Below are positions 57,230 to 64,000 of a DNA stretch of 64,000 nt, in pieces. The notes below the pieces were generated by a model. That model was given only the letters and a program-made list of their open reading frames with translations, was not told the origin of the DNA and did not search any database. The DNA is from an uncultured SAR86 cluster bacterium. Lineage in GTDB: Bacteria; Pseudomonadota; Gammaproteobacteria; Magnimaribacterales; D2472. Location: assembly GCA_902632555.1 (NCBI GenBank), contig CACPCZ010000002.1, positions 62,001 through 126,000 on the forward strand, read 5' to 3'. Position 1 is the stretch's first letter, and every line of letters starts with the position of its first letter. The position numbers were made by a program, and so were the translations under genes.

Positions 57230-58038
57230 GTATGATAGAAACTAAATGTCCTTCTAAATTAAATCTTTTTCTTAAAGTAGGTAGCAAGAGAAATGATGGA
57301 TATCATGAAATTGAGACCTCTTTTCAACTGATTGATTTGAGTGATCAAATGACTTTTGAAGTTTGTGAAGGAAATATAGTAATTGAATCAAATGAGGAGT
57401 TGTTAAGAGGAACTGATAATACAATTTATAAGTCTGCTGAAAAGCTCAAAAAAATGTTTAATGTCTCTGATGGAGCTAAAATTAATATTAAGAAAAATAT
57501 ACCTCTAGGTGCCGGTCTTGGTGGAGGAAGTTCAAACGCAGCAACAACAATTGTTGCGCTTAATAGGCTTTGGAATTTAAATCTTGAAAAAAAAGATATG
57601 TTTGACATAGCAAAAAACATTGGAGCAGATGTTCCACTTTTCATATATGGAAAAAATTCAATTGGTAAGGGAATAGGTGAAAAATTAGAATTTACAGAGT
57701 CTATCAAAGAAAATTTGCTTTTGATTTGCCCAGATATACAGAATTCTACAAAGGAAATGTTTGATGAGCTTGATATTCTTAGAATTAAAAATAAATTAAT
57801 TGTTAGCTCAGATCAAAATGATTTTTGGGGTGTTTATATTTCTCGAAGTAAGCAAGTTGAAGAGTTTTACAACAATTTCTCACAAGACTATGAATTAAAC
57901 CTTTCTGGAAGCGGTTCGTGTATATATTTAAGGTTCAACAAAAAAAACGAAATTGATAAAATTTTAAAAAAAATACCAACTAATTGGAGACTCTTTTTCT
58001 GTAAACCATTACAATATTCGCCGATATGTTATATCTAA
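57226..58038 (+). CDS. ispE: 4-diphosphocytidyl-2-C-methyl-D-erythritol kinase
   Basis: A GHMP kinase that phosphorylates the IspD product before IspF acts. 'CPSKLNLFLKVGSKRNDGYHEIET' carries the substrate-binding Lys/Asn, 'IPLGAGLGGGSSNAATTIVALN' is the ATP loop, and 'LNLSGSGSCIYL' is motif III. Length is 270. It overlaps lolB by 4 bp and is followed by tRNA-Gln and prs. Confidence 0.96.
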   Translation: MSMIETKCPSKLNLFLKVGSKRNDGYHEIETSFQLIDLSDQMTFEVCEGNIVIESNEELLRGTDNTIYKSAEKLKKMFNVSDGAKINIKKNIPLGAGLGGGSSNAATTIVALNRLWNLNLEKKDMFDIAKNIGADVPLFIYGKNSIGKGIGEKLEFTESIKENLLLICPDIQNSTKEMFDELDILRIKNKLIVSSDQNDFWGVYISRSKQVEEFYNNFSQDYELNLSGSGSCIYLRFNKKNEIDKILKKIPTNWRLFFCKPLQYSPICYI

Positions 58039-58044
58039 TAGCTT

Positions 58045-58119
58045 TGGGGTGTCGCCAAGCGGTAAGGCAACGGGTTTTGATCCCGTCATGCGTAGGTTCG
58101 AATCCTACCACCCCAGCCA
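58045..58119 (+). tRNA. tRNA-Gln (anticodon TTG)
   Basis: A 75-nt cloverleaf with encoded CCA. The acceptor stem is TGGGGTG/CACCCCA with discriminator G. The anticodon stem-loop places TTG at 58077-58079 in the 7-nt loop TTTTGAT, and GGTTCGAATCC is the T arm. The U1-A72 acceptor pair is typical of tRNA-Gln. It lies between ispE and prs, a common gammaproteobacterial position. Confidence 0.97.
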
Positions 58120-58147
58120 TGTTTTATAATAGATCTTGGGGGAAATT

Positions 58148-59104
58148 ATGAAAAATAATAACGGCTTAGACATTTTCACAGGAACATCAAATCCTGAATT
58201 GGCTTCAGAGGTATCAAAAATACTTGGAATTGCAATTGCGCCAGCAGATGTTGGCTATTTCTCTGATGGTGAGCTTAAAGTTGAGATACAAGGAAATGTC
58301 AGAGGTCATGATACTTTTATAATTCAGTCTACGTGTGCTCCAACAAATAAAAATGTTATGGAAGTTATGTTGATTGCTGATGCACTAAAAAGATCATCTG
58401 CATCAAAAATTACCGCAGTTGTTCCCTATTATGGATATGCAAGACAAGATAGAAGAGTAAGATCAGCTAGAGTGCCTATAAGTGCAAAAGTAGTAGCTGA
58501 TATGTTTGCTTCTGTTGGAATAGATAGAGTACTAACAATTGATCTCCACTCTGAGACTATTCAAGGCTTTTTTGACATGCCTGCAGATAATGTTTACGCA
58601 ACTAAGTTTATGGTCGACGATATCAAAGATAATAATGAAAGGAATGAAGTTGTAGTAGTATCTCCGGATGTGGGCGGTGTAGTCAGAGCAAGAGCTTTAG
58701 CAAAATTACTTGATGATACTGATTTAGCAATAATTGATAAAAGAAGAGCTGCTGCAAATCAATCAGAAGTAATGAATATAATTGGTGATATTGATGGAAA
58801 AGTTTGTATTGTGCCAGATGATATTATTGATACAGCTGGGACACTTTGTAATGCAGCAAATGCTTTGAAAGAAAATGGAGCAAAGGCTGTAAAAGCATAT
58901 ATCACTCATCCTGTTTTATCTGGACCGGCAATAGAGAGACTTGAAAGCTCAGCTATAGATGAATTAGTTGTAACAAATTCTATTCCATTGTCCCAAGAAG
59001 CTAAAAAATGCAGTAAAATACGCGTCATTTCAATTGCGAATATAATTGCTGAGTGTATCAAAAGACTTAGCAATGAAGAGTCACTAAGTGAAATGTTTTT
59101 ATAG
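58148..59104 (+). CDS. prs: Ribose-phosphate pyrophosphokinase
   Basis: Makes PRPP from ribose-5-phosphate and ATP. '[25 protein letters not shown]', '[12 protein letters not shown]' (ATP loop), '[14 protein letters not shown]' and the PRPP loop '[18 protein letters not shown]' are diagnostic. I start at the ATG 58148 after a GGGGG site (318 residues). The track begins at an in-frame TTG four codons upstream. It is followed by rplY after 8 bp. Confidence 0.97.
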   Translation: MKNNNGLDIFTGTSNPELASEVSKILGIAIAPADVGYFSDGELKVEIQGNVRGHDTFIIQSTCAPTNKNVMEVMLIADALKRSSASKITAVVPYYGYARQDRRVRSARVPISAKVVADMFASVGIDRVLTIDLHSETIQGFFDMPADNVYATKFMVDDIKDNNERNEVVVVSPDVGGVVRARALAKLLDDTDLAIIDKRRAAANQSEVMNIIGDIDGKVCIVPDDIIDTAGTLCNAANALKENGAKAVKAYITHPVLSGPAIERLESSAIDELVVTNSIPLSQEAKKCSKIRVISIANIIAECIKRLSNEESLSEMFL

Positions 59105-59112
59105 AGATAATT

Positions 59113-59829
59113 ATGACAGACCAAATAATTTTAAATGCTGATTCAAGAGAAAGAACTGGATCAAATAAAGCTAGAGTCATTCGAAAAATCGATGGAATGG
59201 TTCCAGCGATTGTTTATGGAGACGAAAAAGAGACTCTTAACATTAAACTTAAGCTAAATGAATTAACAAAAGCTGCAGAAAATGAGCTTTTTTATACTCA
59301 AGTACTTCTTATAAAAACAGGTGAAAACGAAGAAAAAGTTGTTTTAAAAGAACTTCAAAAAGATCCGGCAAAAGGTAAATTCCTTCATGCTGATTTTCAA
59401 AGAGTTTCTAGGAAGACAAAGCTAAAAGTTGTAATACCCGTAAATTTTGTCAACGAAGATGAATGTGTTGGCATTAAAGAGGATGGTGGCGTTGTAGCTA
59501 AAGCTATCAGAGAAATTGAAATTATGTGCTTAGCAGGAAATATTCCTGAATCAATTGATGTTGATATCGAAAATTTACATCTTGGAGAATCTTTAAGACT
59601 CACTGAAGTATCATTACCTGAAGGGTCCGAAATACCTGGATTATCTGAGGAAACTGATCAAATGGTTGTTTCTATTAATGCGCCTAAAGCAGTTGAAGAG
59701 GATCCAATTGAAGATGTATTAGAAGATGGTGAAGCACCTGAGGGCGAGGAAACATCTGAAGAGACTACTGGGGATGAATCTGCAACTACTGAAGAAACTA
59801 CTGAAAAAGAAAATTCCGAAGAGGGATAA
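59113..59829 (+). CDS. rplY: 50S ribosomal protein bL25 (CTC type) with acidic tail
   Basis: A 5S rRNA-binding protein. The N-terminal L25 domain ('RERTGSNKARVIRKIDGMVPAIVYGD', 'LKELQKDPAKGKFLHADFQRV') is followed by the CTC/TL5 beta domain ('VVAKAIREIEIMCLAGNIPESIDVDI'). A strongly acidic Glu/Thr-rich tail of about 45 residues ends the protein. Length is 238. It is placed prs-rplY-pth-ychF as in Pseudomonas and relatives. Confidence 0.96.
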   Translation: MTDQIILNADSRERTGSNKARVIRKIDGMVPAIVYGDEKETLNIKLKLNELTKAAENELFYTQVLLIKTGENEEKVVLKELQKDPAKGKFLHADFQRVSRKTKLKVVIPVNFVNEDECVGIKEDGGVVAKAIREIEIMCLAGNIPESIDVDIENLHLGESLRLTEVSLPEGSEIPGLSEETDQMVVSINAPKAVEEDPIEDVLEDGEAPEGEETSEETTGDESATTEETTEKENSEEG

Positions 59830-59833
59830 TTTC

Positions 59834-60400
59834 ATGTATAAGCTCTGTATTGTTGGATTAGGCAATCCGGGCACTAAATATAATAATACTCGTCATAATA
59901 TCGGAAAAGATTGGATCTTAAGCCTATCAAAAAATCAAAGAATAGATTTCAGAAAAAAGGTCAAATTTGAGGCCGAAATTGGAGAATCGCTTTCAGGCGA
60001 TATTCTATGGGTAATTCCCTCTAATTATGTAAACAATTCTGGAAAGACAGTTTCAAGAATTATTAAGTCAACAAATCTTCAGCCCAAAAATTTTTTAATT
60101 ATTCACGACGAGCTCGATCTAGAGGTTGGACATATTAAACTTAAAGATTCTGGCGGCCATGGTGGGCATAATGGAATAAGAGATATAATTAATCGAATTG
60201 GTACTGAAAAATTTTATAGACTTAGAGTTGGTATAGGTCATCCAGGCTCAAAGGATGAAGTTACTGATTGGGTATTAAATAAATTTACGCCAAAAGAAAA
60301 AATTCAACTTGAAAAACCTTTTTTAAAATTTGTTGATGTATTTGAATTAATTAAATCTAATAAGATTTCCGAAGCTCAAAAATTTCTTCATACGGAATAA
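59834..60400 (+). CDS. pth: Peptidyl-tRNA hydrolase
   Basis: Releases stalled peptidyl-tRNAs. The true start is 59834 (after GAGGG, 'MYKLCIVGLGNPG'). The track ORF begins inside rplY and adds an unrelated Lys-rich stretch. Catalytic residues lie in 'GLGNPGTKYNNTRHNIG' (Asn, His) and 'LIIHDELDLEVGHIKLKDSGGHGGHNGI' (Asp). At 188 residues it is family-typical. Only 4 bp separate it from rplY. Confidence 0.96.
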   Translation: MYKLCIVGLGNPGTKYNNTRHNIGKDWILSLSKNQRIDFRKKVKFEAEIGESLSGDILWVIPSNYVNNSGKTVSRIIKSTNLQPKNFLIIHDELDLEVGHIKLKDSGGHGGHNGIRDIINRIGTEKFYRLRVGIGHPGSKDEVTDWVLNKFTPKEKIQLEKPFLKFVDVFELIKSNKISEAQKFLHTE

Positions 60401-60405
60401 TTCTT

Positions 60406-61494
60406 ATGGGATTTAAATGCGGGATAATTGGACTTCCTAATGTTGGAAAATCAACATTATTTAATGCTTTAACCAAATCGAATATTCCAGCCGAAAATTT
60501 TCCCTTCTGTACTATAGATCCAAATATTGGTCGAGTACCCCTACCAGACAAAAGACTAAATGAACTAAATAAGATTGTTAACTCAGATAAGATTATTCCT
60601 GCATCATTAGACCTTGTCGATATTGCTGGGCTTGTTAAAGGTGCTGCCGATGGAGAAGGCCTGGGAAATTCGTTTTTGTCAAATATTAGAGAAATGTCGG
60701 CACTTGCACATGTTGTTAGATGTTTTGATGACGAAAATATTACTCATGTTGATGGCATGGTTGATCCTATAAGAGATATTGAAGTTATAAACTTAGAGTT
60801 AATATTTGCAGACCTTGAAACTATTTCTAAAAGAATTACTAAATGTGAAAAACTTTTAAAAACAAATGATAAGAATAATAAAGCTCAATTTGATATGTTG
60901 CTGCACCTAAAGAATATCTTAGAAAATGGTAGTCTTATTGACCTTAAAAATTTTAATGAAGAAGAAATAAAATTAATTAAAAGTTTTCAATTATTATCGT
61001 CAAAGCCAACTTTTTTTATCGGCAACACCAACGATAGTGATGTATCAAAGAAACACATTGAGGAAGTTGAAAAAGTTGCTGAGGAATTAAATACATTTGT
61101 AATTCCAGCCTCTATTAAAATAGAACAAGAAATTTCTGTTCTTGGTGAGAGTGAAAAGTTAGAATATCTTGAATTACTTGAGATGGATGAGCCTGTTATA
61201 AATAAAATCATTTTTGAAGGTTATAAAATGTTAGGTCTCAAGACCTTTTTTACAGCAGGGCCATCAGAAATTAGAGCATGGACCATTAAAAATGGCTTTA
61301 CCGCCCCCAATGCTGCAGGGGTAATTCATACTGATTTTGAGAAAGGTTTTATTAAAGCAGAAGTGATAGATTTTGATGACTTTATTAAAAATAATGGTGA
61401 GCTTGGAGCAAAAGAAAATGGCAAAATGCGTTTAGAAGGTAAAGATTACCTGGTAAAAGATGGAGATGTAATACATTTCAAATTTAATGTGTAA
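60406..61494 (+). CDS. ychF: Ribosome-binding ATPase YchF (OBG family)
   Basis: A P-loop ATPase of the OBG family that prefers ATP. G1 is 'GLPNVGKSTLFNALTKSN', G2/G3 'FPFCTIDPNIGRVPLPD' and 'LVDIAGLVKGAADGEGLGNSFL', and the C-terminal TGS domain ends 'LEGKDYLVKDGDVIHFKFNV'. The G4 region 'FIGNTNDSD' (from NxxE/NKxD type) is consistent with relaxed base specificity. Length is 362. It is adjacent to pth as in E. coli. Confidence 0.97.
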   Translation: MGFKCGIIGLPNVGKSTLFNALTKSNIPAENFPFCTIDPNIGRVPLPDKRLNELNKIVNSDKIIPASLDLVDIAGLVKGAADGEGLGNSFLSNIREMSALAHVVRCFDDENITHVDGMVDPIRDIEVINLELIFADLETISKRITKCEKLLKTNDKNNKAQFDMLLHLKNILENGSLIDLKNFNEEEIKLIKSFQLLSSKPTFFIGNTNDSDVSKKHIEEVEKVAEELNTFVIPASIKIEQEISVLGESEKLEYLELLEMDEPVINKIIFEGYKMLGLKTFFTAGPSEIRAWTIKNGFTAPNAAGVIHTDFEKGFIKAEVIDFDDFIKNNGELGAKENGKMRLEGKDYLVKDGDVIHFKFNV

Positions 61495-61508
61495 TGAAAC
61501 AAAAAATA

Positions 61509-61536
61509 TTGACTCTTATATATTTCGGCTTATCAT
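61509..61536 (+). promoter_or_regulatory. Promoter of tRNA-Met
   Basis: TTGACT (61509-61514) and TATCAT (61531-61536) are separated by 16 bp. Each box has five of six consensus bases. The -10 ends 9 bp before the tRNA 5' end, leaving room for a very short leader. It lies in the 51-bp ychF-tRNA gap. Confidence 0.6.
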
Positions 61537-61545
61537 TCAACGATT

Positions 61546-61622
61546 GGCTATGTAGCTCAGATGGTTAGAGCACAGCACTCATAACGCTGGGGTCGGTGGT
61601 TCAATTCCACCCATAGCCACCA
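61546..61622 (+). tRNA. tRNA-Met (elongator, anticodon CAT)
   Basis: A 77-nt cloverleaf with encoded CCA. The acceptor is GGCTATG/CATAGCC with discriminator A. The D arm is GTAGCTCAGATGGTTAGAGC and the anticodon loop CTCATAA sits in stem CAGCA/CGCTG. The paired G1-C72 and the close match to the E. coli elongator identify it as elongator Met rather than initiator. A tRNA-Ile(CAT, lysidine) is the remaining alternative. Confidence 0.93.
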
Positions 61623-61630
61623 ATTTTAAT

Positions 61631-61864
61631 CTACTTTTTTCTAAGAAAAGCCAAAATTATTATTAACGAAACTAATGCAAGTAGAGCATCTTCACCAAGC
61701 ATGTTTAAAACATCAGAGACATTTTTATAAACGTCGCCCACAAATGGTGTATCTATACCCAAAATGATTCCTAAAAGCAAAGAAGATGCTACTAGTGGAA
61801 CAAGTAATTTAGTAATTTTATTTAGTAGATTAGTAAGAGTTGTAAGTGTGACTTTAAAATTCAT
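61631..61864 (-). CDS. Small two-helix membrane protein, paralogue 2
   Basis: Not recognised as a named family. It has 77 residues: an amphipathic start ('LTNLLNKITKLLV'), helix 1 (about 18-35, 'LVPLVASSLLLGIILG'), a short loop with 'FVGDVYKNVSDVLNMLG', helix 2 (about 58-74, 'LLALVSLIIILAFL') and a basic end 'RKK'. The pattern aligns with the upstream 72-residue protein along its whole length. Its ATG follows directly on the U-tract of the terminator at 61871-61900, with no Shine-Dalgarno site. It is convergent with tRNA-Met. Confidence 0.7.
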   Translation of the reverse strand: MNFKVTLTTLTNLLNKITKLLVPLVASSLLLGIILGIDTPFVGDVYKNVSDVLNMLGEDALLALVSLIIILAFLRKK

Positions 61865-61870
61865 ATTTTT

Positions 61871-61900
61871 AAAAAAACTGGAAGGGGTTTCCCCCTTCCA
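61871..61900 (-). terminator. Strong rho-independent terminator with GAAA tetraloop
   Basis: On the minus strand TGGAAGGGG-GAAA-CCCCTTCCA is a 9-bp perfect, GC-rich stem with a GNRA loop, followed after one G by TTTTTTT. It starts 17 nt after the stop of the 72-residue small protein. It is the only strong intrinsic terminator I noticed in the window. It lies directly before the second small gene, so that gene depends on read-through or on a separate start. Confidence 0.9.
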
Positions 61901-61917
61901 TTAAGTTGTTAAGTTAA

Positions 61918-62136
61918 TTACTTAACAAGACTCATTAAGATTGCAATTACTATTAGTCCTACAACACCCATTGAAGTTAAGTTTTCAACAAGAGAAGTTA
62001 TATTTCCAATAACATCTATCCCCATACCCATATCGCCGAATACCAATGCTCCTACGATACCAAGTCCTAGAACAGCAACAAGCACTTCAGTAAGTTTTCC
62101 AACTAAACCAAGTACCATCTTAAATGCATTATCCAT
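61918..62136 (-). CDS. Small two-helix membrane protein, paralogue 1
   Basis: Not recognised as a named family. I start at 62136 ('MDNAFKMVLG'), 7 nt after GGGGGG. The track start adds 17 residues before that ribosome-binding site. The 72 residues show helix 1 ('LTEVLVAVLGLGIVGALVF'), a loop 'GDMGMGIDVIGNITSLVENLTSMG' containing Gly and Asp, helix 2 ('VVGLIVIAILMSLV') and a terminal Lys. It has its own ribosome-binding site and terminator, suggesting a separate, possibly abundant transcript. Holin-like or pilin-like functions cannot be excluded but have no support. Confidence 0.75.
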   Translation of the reverse strand: MDNAFKMVLGLVGKLTEVLVAVLGLGIVGALVFGDMGMGIDVIGNITSLVENLTSMGVVGLIVIAILMSLVK

Positions 62137-62287
62137 AATATTTCCCCCCATAGGTTTTTTTATGTTTTGCAGGAACAATGAGAACATAATTTCTGTCTCG
62201 AATCAAATTATGTAAACAAAATTTAGACACAATATTTGACATTTGAAAATATATCTAATACGAATAAAAAAAGTGTTTTTTAGAAAC

Positions 62288-64000
62288 TTATTCTTTATTT
62301 TCAATTAAAGCTTTCATTGAAAGCTTCATTTTACCTCTATCAAATCCAATAAGCTTTACCTCTACCTCCTGACCTTCTTCGAGAACATCATTAACGTCTT
62401 CTGTTCTCTCCGAAGAAATTTCTGAAATATGAAGCAGTCCATCTTTACCAGGTAATATATTTACAAAGGCACCAAATTCAACAATTTTTACCACGGTGCC
62501 TTTATATACTTTATTAAGCTCAGGCTCTTCTAATATTCCCTCTATAATAGCTAAACATTCTTGCATAGAAGATTGATTTTGACCAAAGACTGAAACAACA
62601 CCATCATCATTGATATCGACTGTAGCCCCAGTTTTTTCTTGCATTGACTTTATTACTGCTCCGCCTTTGCCGATAATTTCTTTAATCTTTTCTTTGTCAA
62701 CCATAAATGACTTCATAGCAGGAGCATTCTCTGATAATTCTTTTGGTTTTGATATAACTTCATTCATAATACCAAGAATATGATCTCTTGCAGCTTTAGC
62801 CTTAATTAGAGCTGTTTCCATAATAGACTCATTTATACCGGATATCTTTATGTCCATTTGCAAGGCTGTAATGCCTGATTCTGTTCCAGCAACTTTAAAG
62901 TCCATATCACCTAAATGATCCTCATCTCCGAGAATATCAGTCAAAACGGCAAATTCTTCGCCTTCTTTAATTAGTCCCATCGCAATGCCTGCTACAGGAC
63001 TTGAAAGGGGTACTCCAGCATCCATTAGAGACAAAGAGGTTCCACATACAGATGCCATTGAACTAGAACCATTAGATTCTGTAATTTCAGATACTACTCT
63101 CATCGTATATCCAAATTCGTCAACATCTGGTAGTACAGCTTTAATTGCTCTTTTTGCTAAATTTCCATGACCAATTTCTCGTCTCTTTGGACCCATTGGC
63201 ATTCCAATTTCTCCAACACTATACGCGGGAAAATTGTAATGCAACATAAAGTTATCACTACCCTCTCCTTCAATTGATTCTATTCTTTGCGCATCTCTGG
63301 AGGAACCAAGAGTTGCAACAACTATTGCTTGAGTCTCTCCTCTTGTAAACAGAGCTGAGCCGTGAGCTCCAGGTAAAACATCTGTTTCAACAAAAATTGG
63401 TCTGACAGTATCTAGGTCTCTTCCATCTATTCTTGGTTGATTATTAAGAACATTTCCTCTAACAATATCTTTTTCTAGTTTCTTGAAATCTCCCATCAAT
63501 TTTCCCATTTCCGTCTCGTCAAGTTCTTCGTATTTCTCTTGAATTTGAGCTCTAATCTCCCTCAAAGCTTCATTCCGATCAGATTTAATTGATATTTTAA
63601 AAGCTTCTGAAATTTGTGGCTTGTAGTTTGTTTCAAGATCTTGATAATAACTATGCTGATCTTCAGGAATCTCAATATCCCAAATTTCGTTTCCGGTCTT
63701 TTCTTTTAATTCATTGCAAGCATTTATGACAGCTTTCATTTCTTGATGTCCAAAAAGTACTGCACCAAGCATTAAATCTTCATTTAACTCTTTTGCTTCA
63801 GATTCAACCATCAAAACAGCATCATCTGTTCCGGCAACTACCATATCTAAGTACGAATCATCTAACTCCTCAAAATTTGGGTTAAGAACGTATTCACCAT
63901 CTATGAATCCAACGCGAGCTGCTCCCATAGGACCATCAAATGGAACACCTGAAATCGTAAGAGCAGCAGATGCACCAATCATAGCTGCAATGTCAGGATT
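62288..64000 (-). CDS. pnp: Polyribonucleotide nucleotidyltransferase (5' end beyond window)
   Basis: A phosphorolytic 3'-5' exonuclease of the RNA degradosome. About 570 C-terminal codons are visible. The frame stays open to the window edge (NPDIAA before the track's Met). The second RNase PH domain has '[17 protein letters not shown]' and '[17 protein letters not shown]'. KH ('[21 protein letters not shown]') and S1 ('[32 protein letters not shown]') domains follow. It ends soon after S1, so the C-terminal tail is short. Confidence 0.98.
   Translation of the reverse strand, partial: NPDIAAMIGASAALTISGVPFDGPMGAARVGFIDGEYVLNPNFEELDDSYLDMVVAGTDDAVLMVESEAKELNEDLMLGAVLFGHQEMKAVINACNELKEKTGNEIWDIEIPEDQHSYYQDLETNYKPQISEAFKISIKSDRNEALREIRAQIQEKYEELDETEMGKLMGDFKKLEKDIVRGNVLNNQPRIDGRDLDTVRPIFVETDVLPGAHGSALFTRGETQAIVVATLGSSRDAQRIESIEGEGSDNFMLHYNFPAYSVGEIGMPMGPKRREIGHGNLAKRAIKAVLPDVDEFGYTMRVVSEITESNGSSSMASVCGTSLSLMDAGVPLSSPVAGIAMGLIKEGEEFAVLTDILGDEDHLGDMDFKVAGTESGITALQMDIKISGINESIMETALIKAKAARDHILGIMNEVISKPKELSENAPAMKSFMVDKEKIKEIIGKGGAVIKSMQEKTGATVDINDDGVVSVFGQNQSSMQECLAIIEGILEEPELNKVYKGTVVKIVEFGAFVNILPGKDGLLHISEISSERTEDVNDVLEEGQEVEVKLIGFDRGKMKLSMKALIENKE

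Noticed and set aside
59726-59833. N-terminal extension of the pth track ORF inside rplY
   Set aside because: It is a shadow frame of the acidic rplY tail. The family N-terminus and a GAGGG ribosome-binding site place the start at 59834.
61618-61660. Terminator after tRNA-Met
   Set aside because: A short T-rich stretch follows the tRNA, but no stem precedes it apart from the tRNA itself.

Overview
This window looks like a chromosome segment of an AT-rich, highly streamlined gammaproteobacterium, most plausibly a marine SAR86-type bacterium. That placement is inferred from synteny and composition, with no database search. Gammaproteobacterial gene orders are clear: alr-pyrG-kdsA-eno-ftsB-ispDF-surE-pcm, rplM-rpsI-petABC-sspA, kdsD-lptA-lptB-rpoN, mreBCD next to gatCAB, and hemA/lolB-ispE-tRNA-prs-pth-ychF. 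Intergenic space is minimal, most same-strand genes overlap by 1-14 bp, and several divergent or convergent pairs overlap or touch. No insertion sequence, prophage, CRISPR array or rRNA is visible.

Layout. 1-27105 is one continuous minus-strand run. Transcribed from the right, it holds rsmI, RNase P RNA, and then the division and cell-wall (dcw) cluster mraZ-ftsZ-rsmH-ftsL-ftsI-murE-murF-mraY-murD-ftsW-murG-murC-ddl-ftsQ-ftsA. After that come rpsF-rpsR-rplI-dnaB-alr and pyrG-kdsA-eno-ftsB-ispDF-surE-pcm. 27127-34548 has a short LpoA-like lipoprotein, sspA, the cytochrome bc1 operon, rplM-rpsI, zapE and a DegS-type protease. 34541-46125 has murA-ibaG-mlaC, kdsD-lptA-lptB-rpoN-mgtE, a YhdP-like protein and mreBCD. 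46209-53641 has gatCAB followed by a small metabolic/accessory block (MaoC hydratase, acyl-CoA ligase, nitroreductase, SelO). 53643-64000 has prmC-prfA-hemA, lolB-ispE-tRNA-Gln-prs-rplY-pth-ychF-tRNA-Met, two tandem small two-helix membrane proteins, and the 3' part of pnp.

Together the genes mostly build the envelope: peptidoglycan precursors (alr, ddl, murA, murC-G, mraY), division (ftsA, ftsB, ftsI, ftsL, ftsQ, ftsW, ftsZ), elongation (mreBCD), LPS (kdsA, kdsD, lptA, lptB) and lipoprotein/lipid transport (lolB, mlaC, YhdP-like). The rest are housekeeping translation, replication, isoprenoid, haem and respiration genes.

The most unusual points are these. (1) ftsZ sits between mraZ and rsmH instead of after ftsA. 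(2) Four GTGTG-type units at an exact 10-bp period lie upstream of mraZ and look like a MraZ operator. (3) MurD has apparently lost part of its central domain and carries an Arg in its ATP loop. (4) FtsI has SSQ in place of the SxN motif. (5) IspD and IspF are fused. (6) A tandem pair of small paralogous membrane proteins is separated by the only strong intrinsic terminator noticed in the window.
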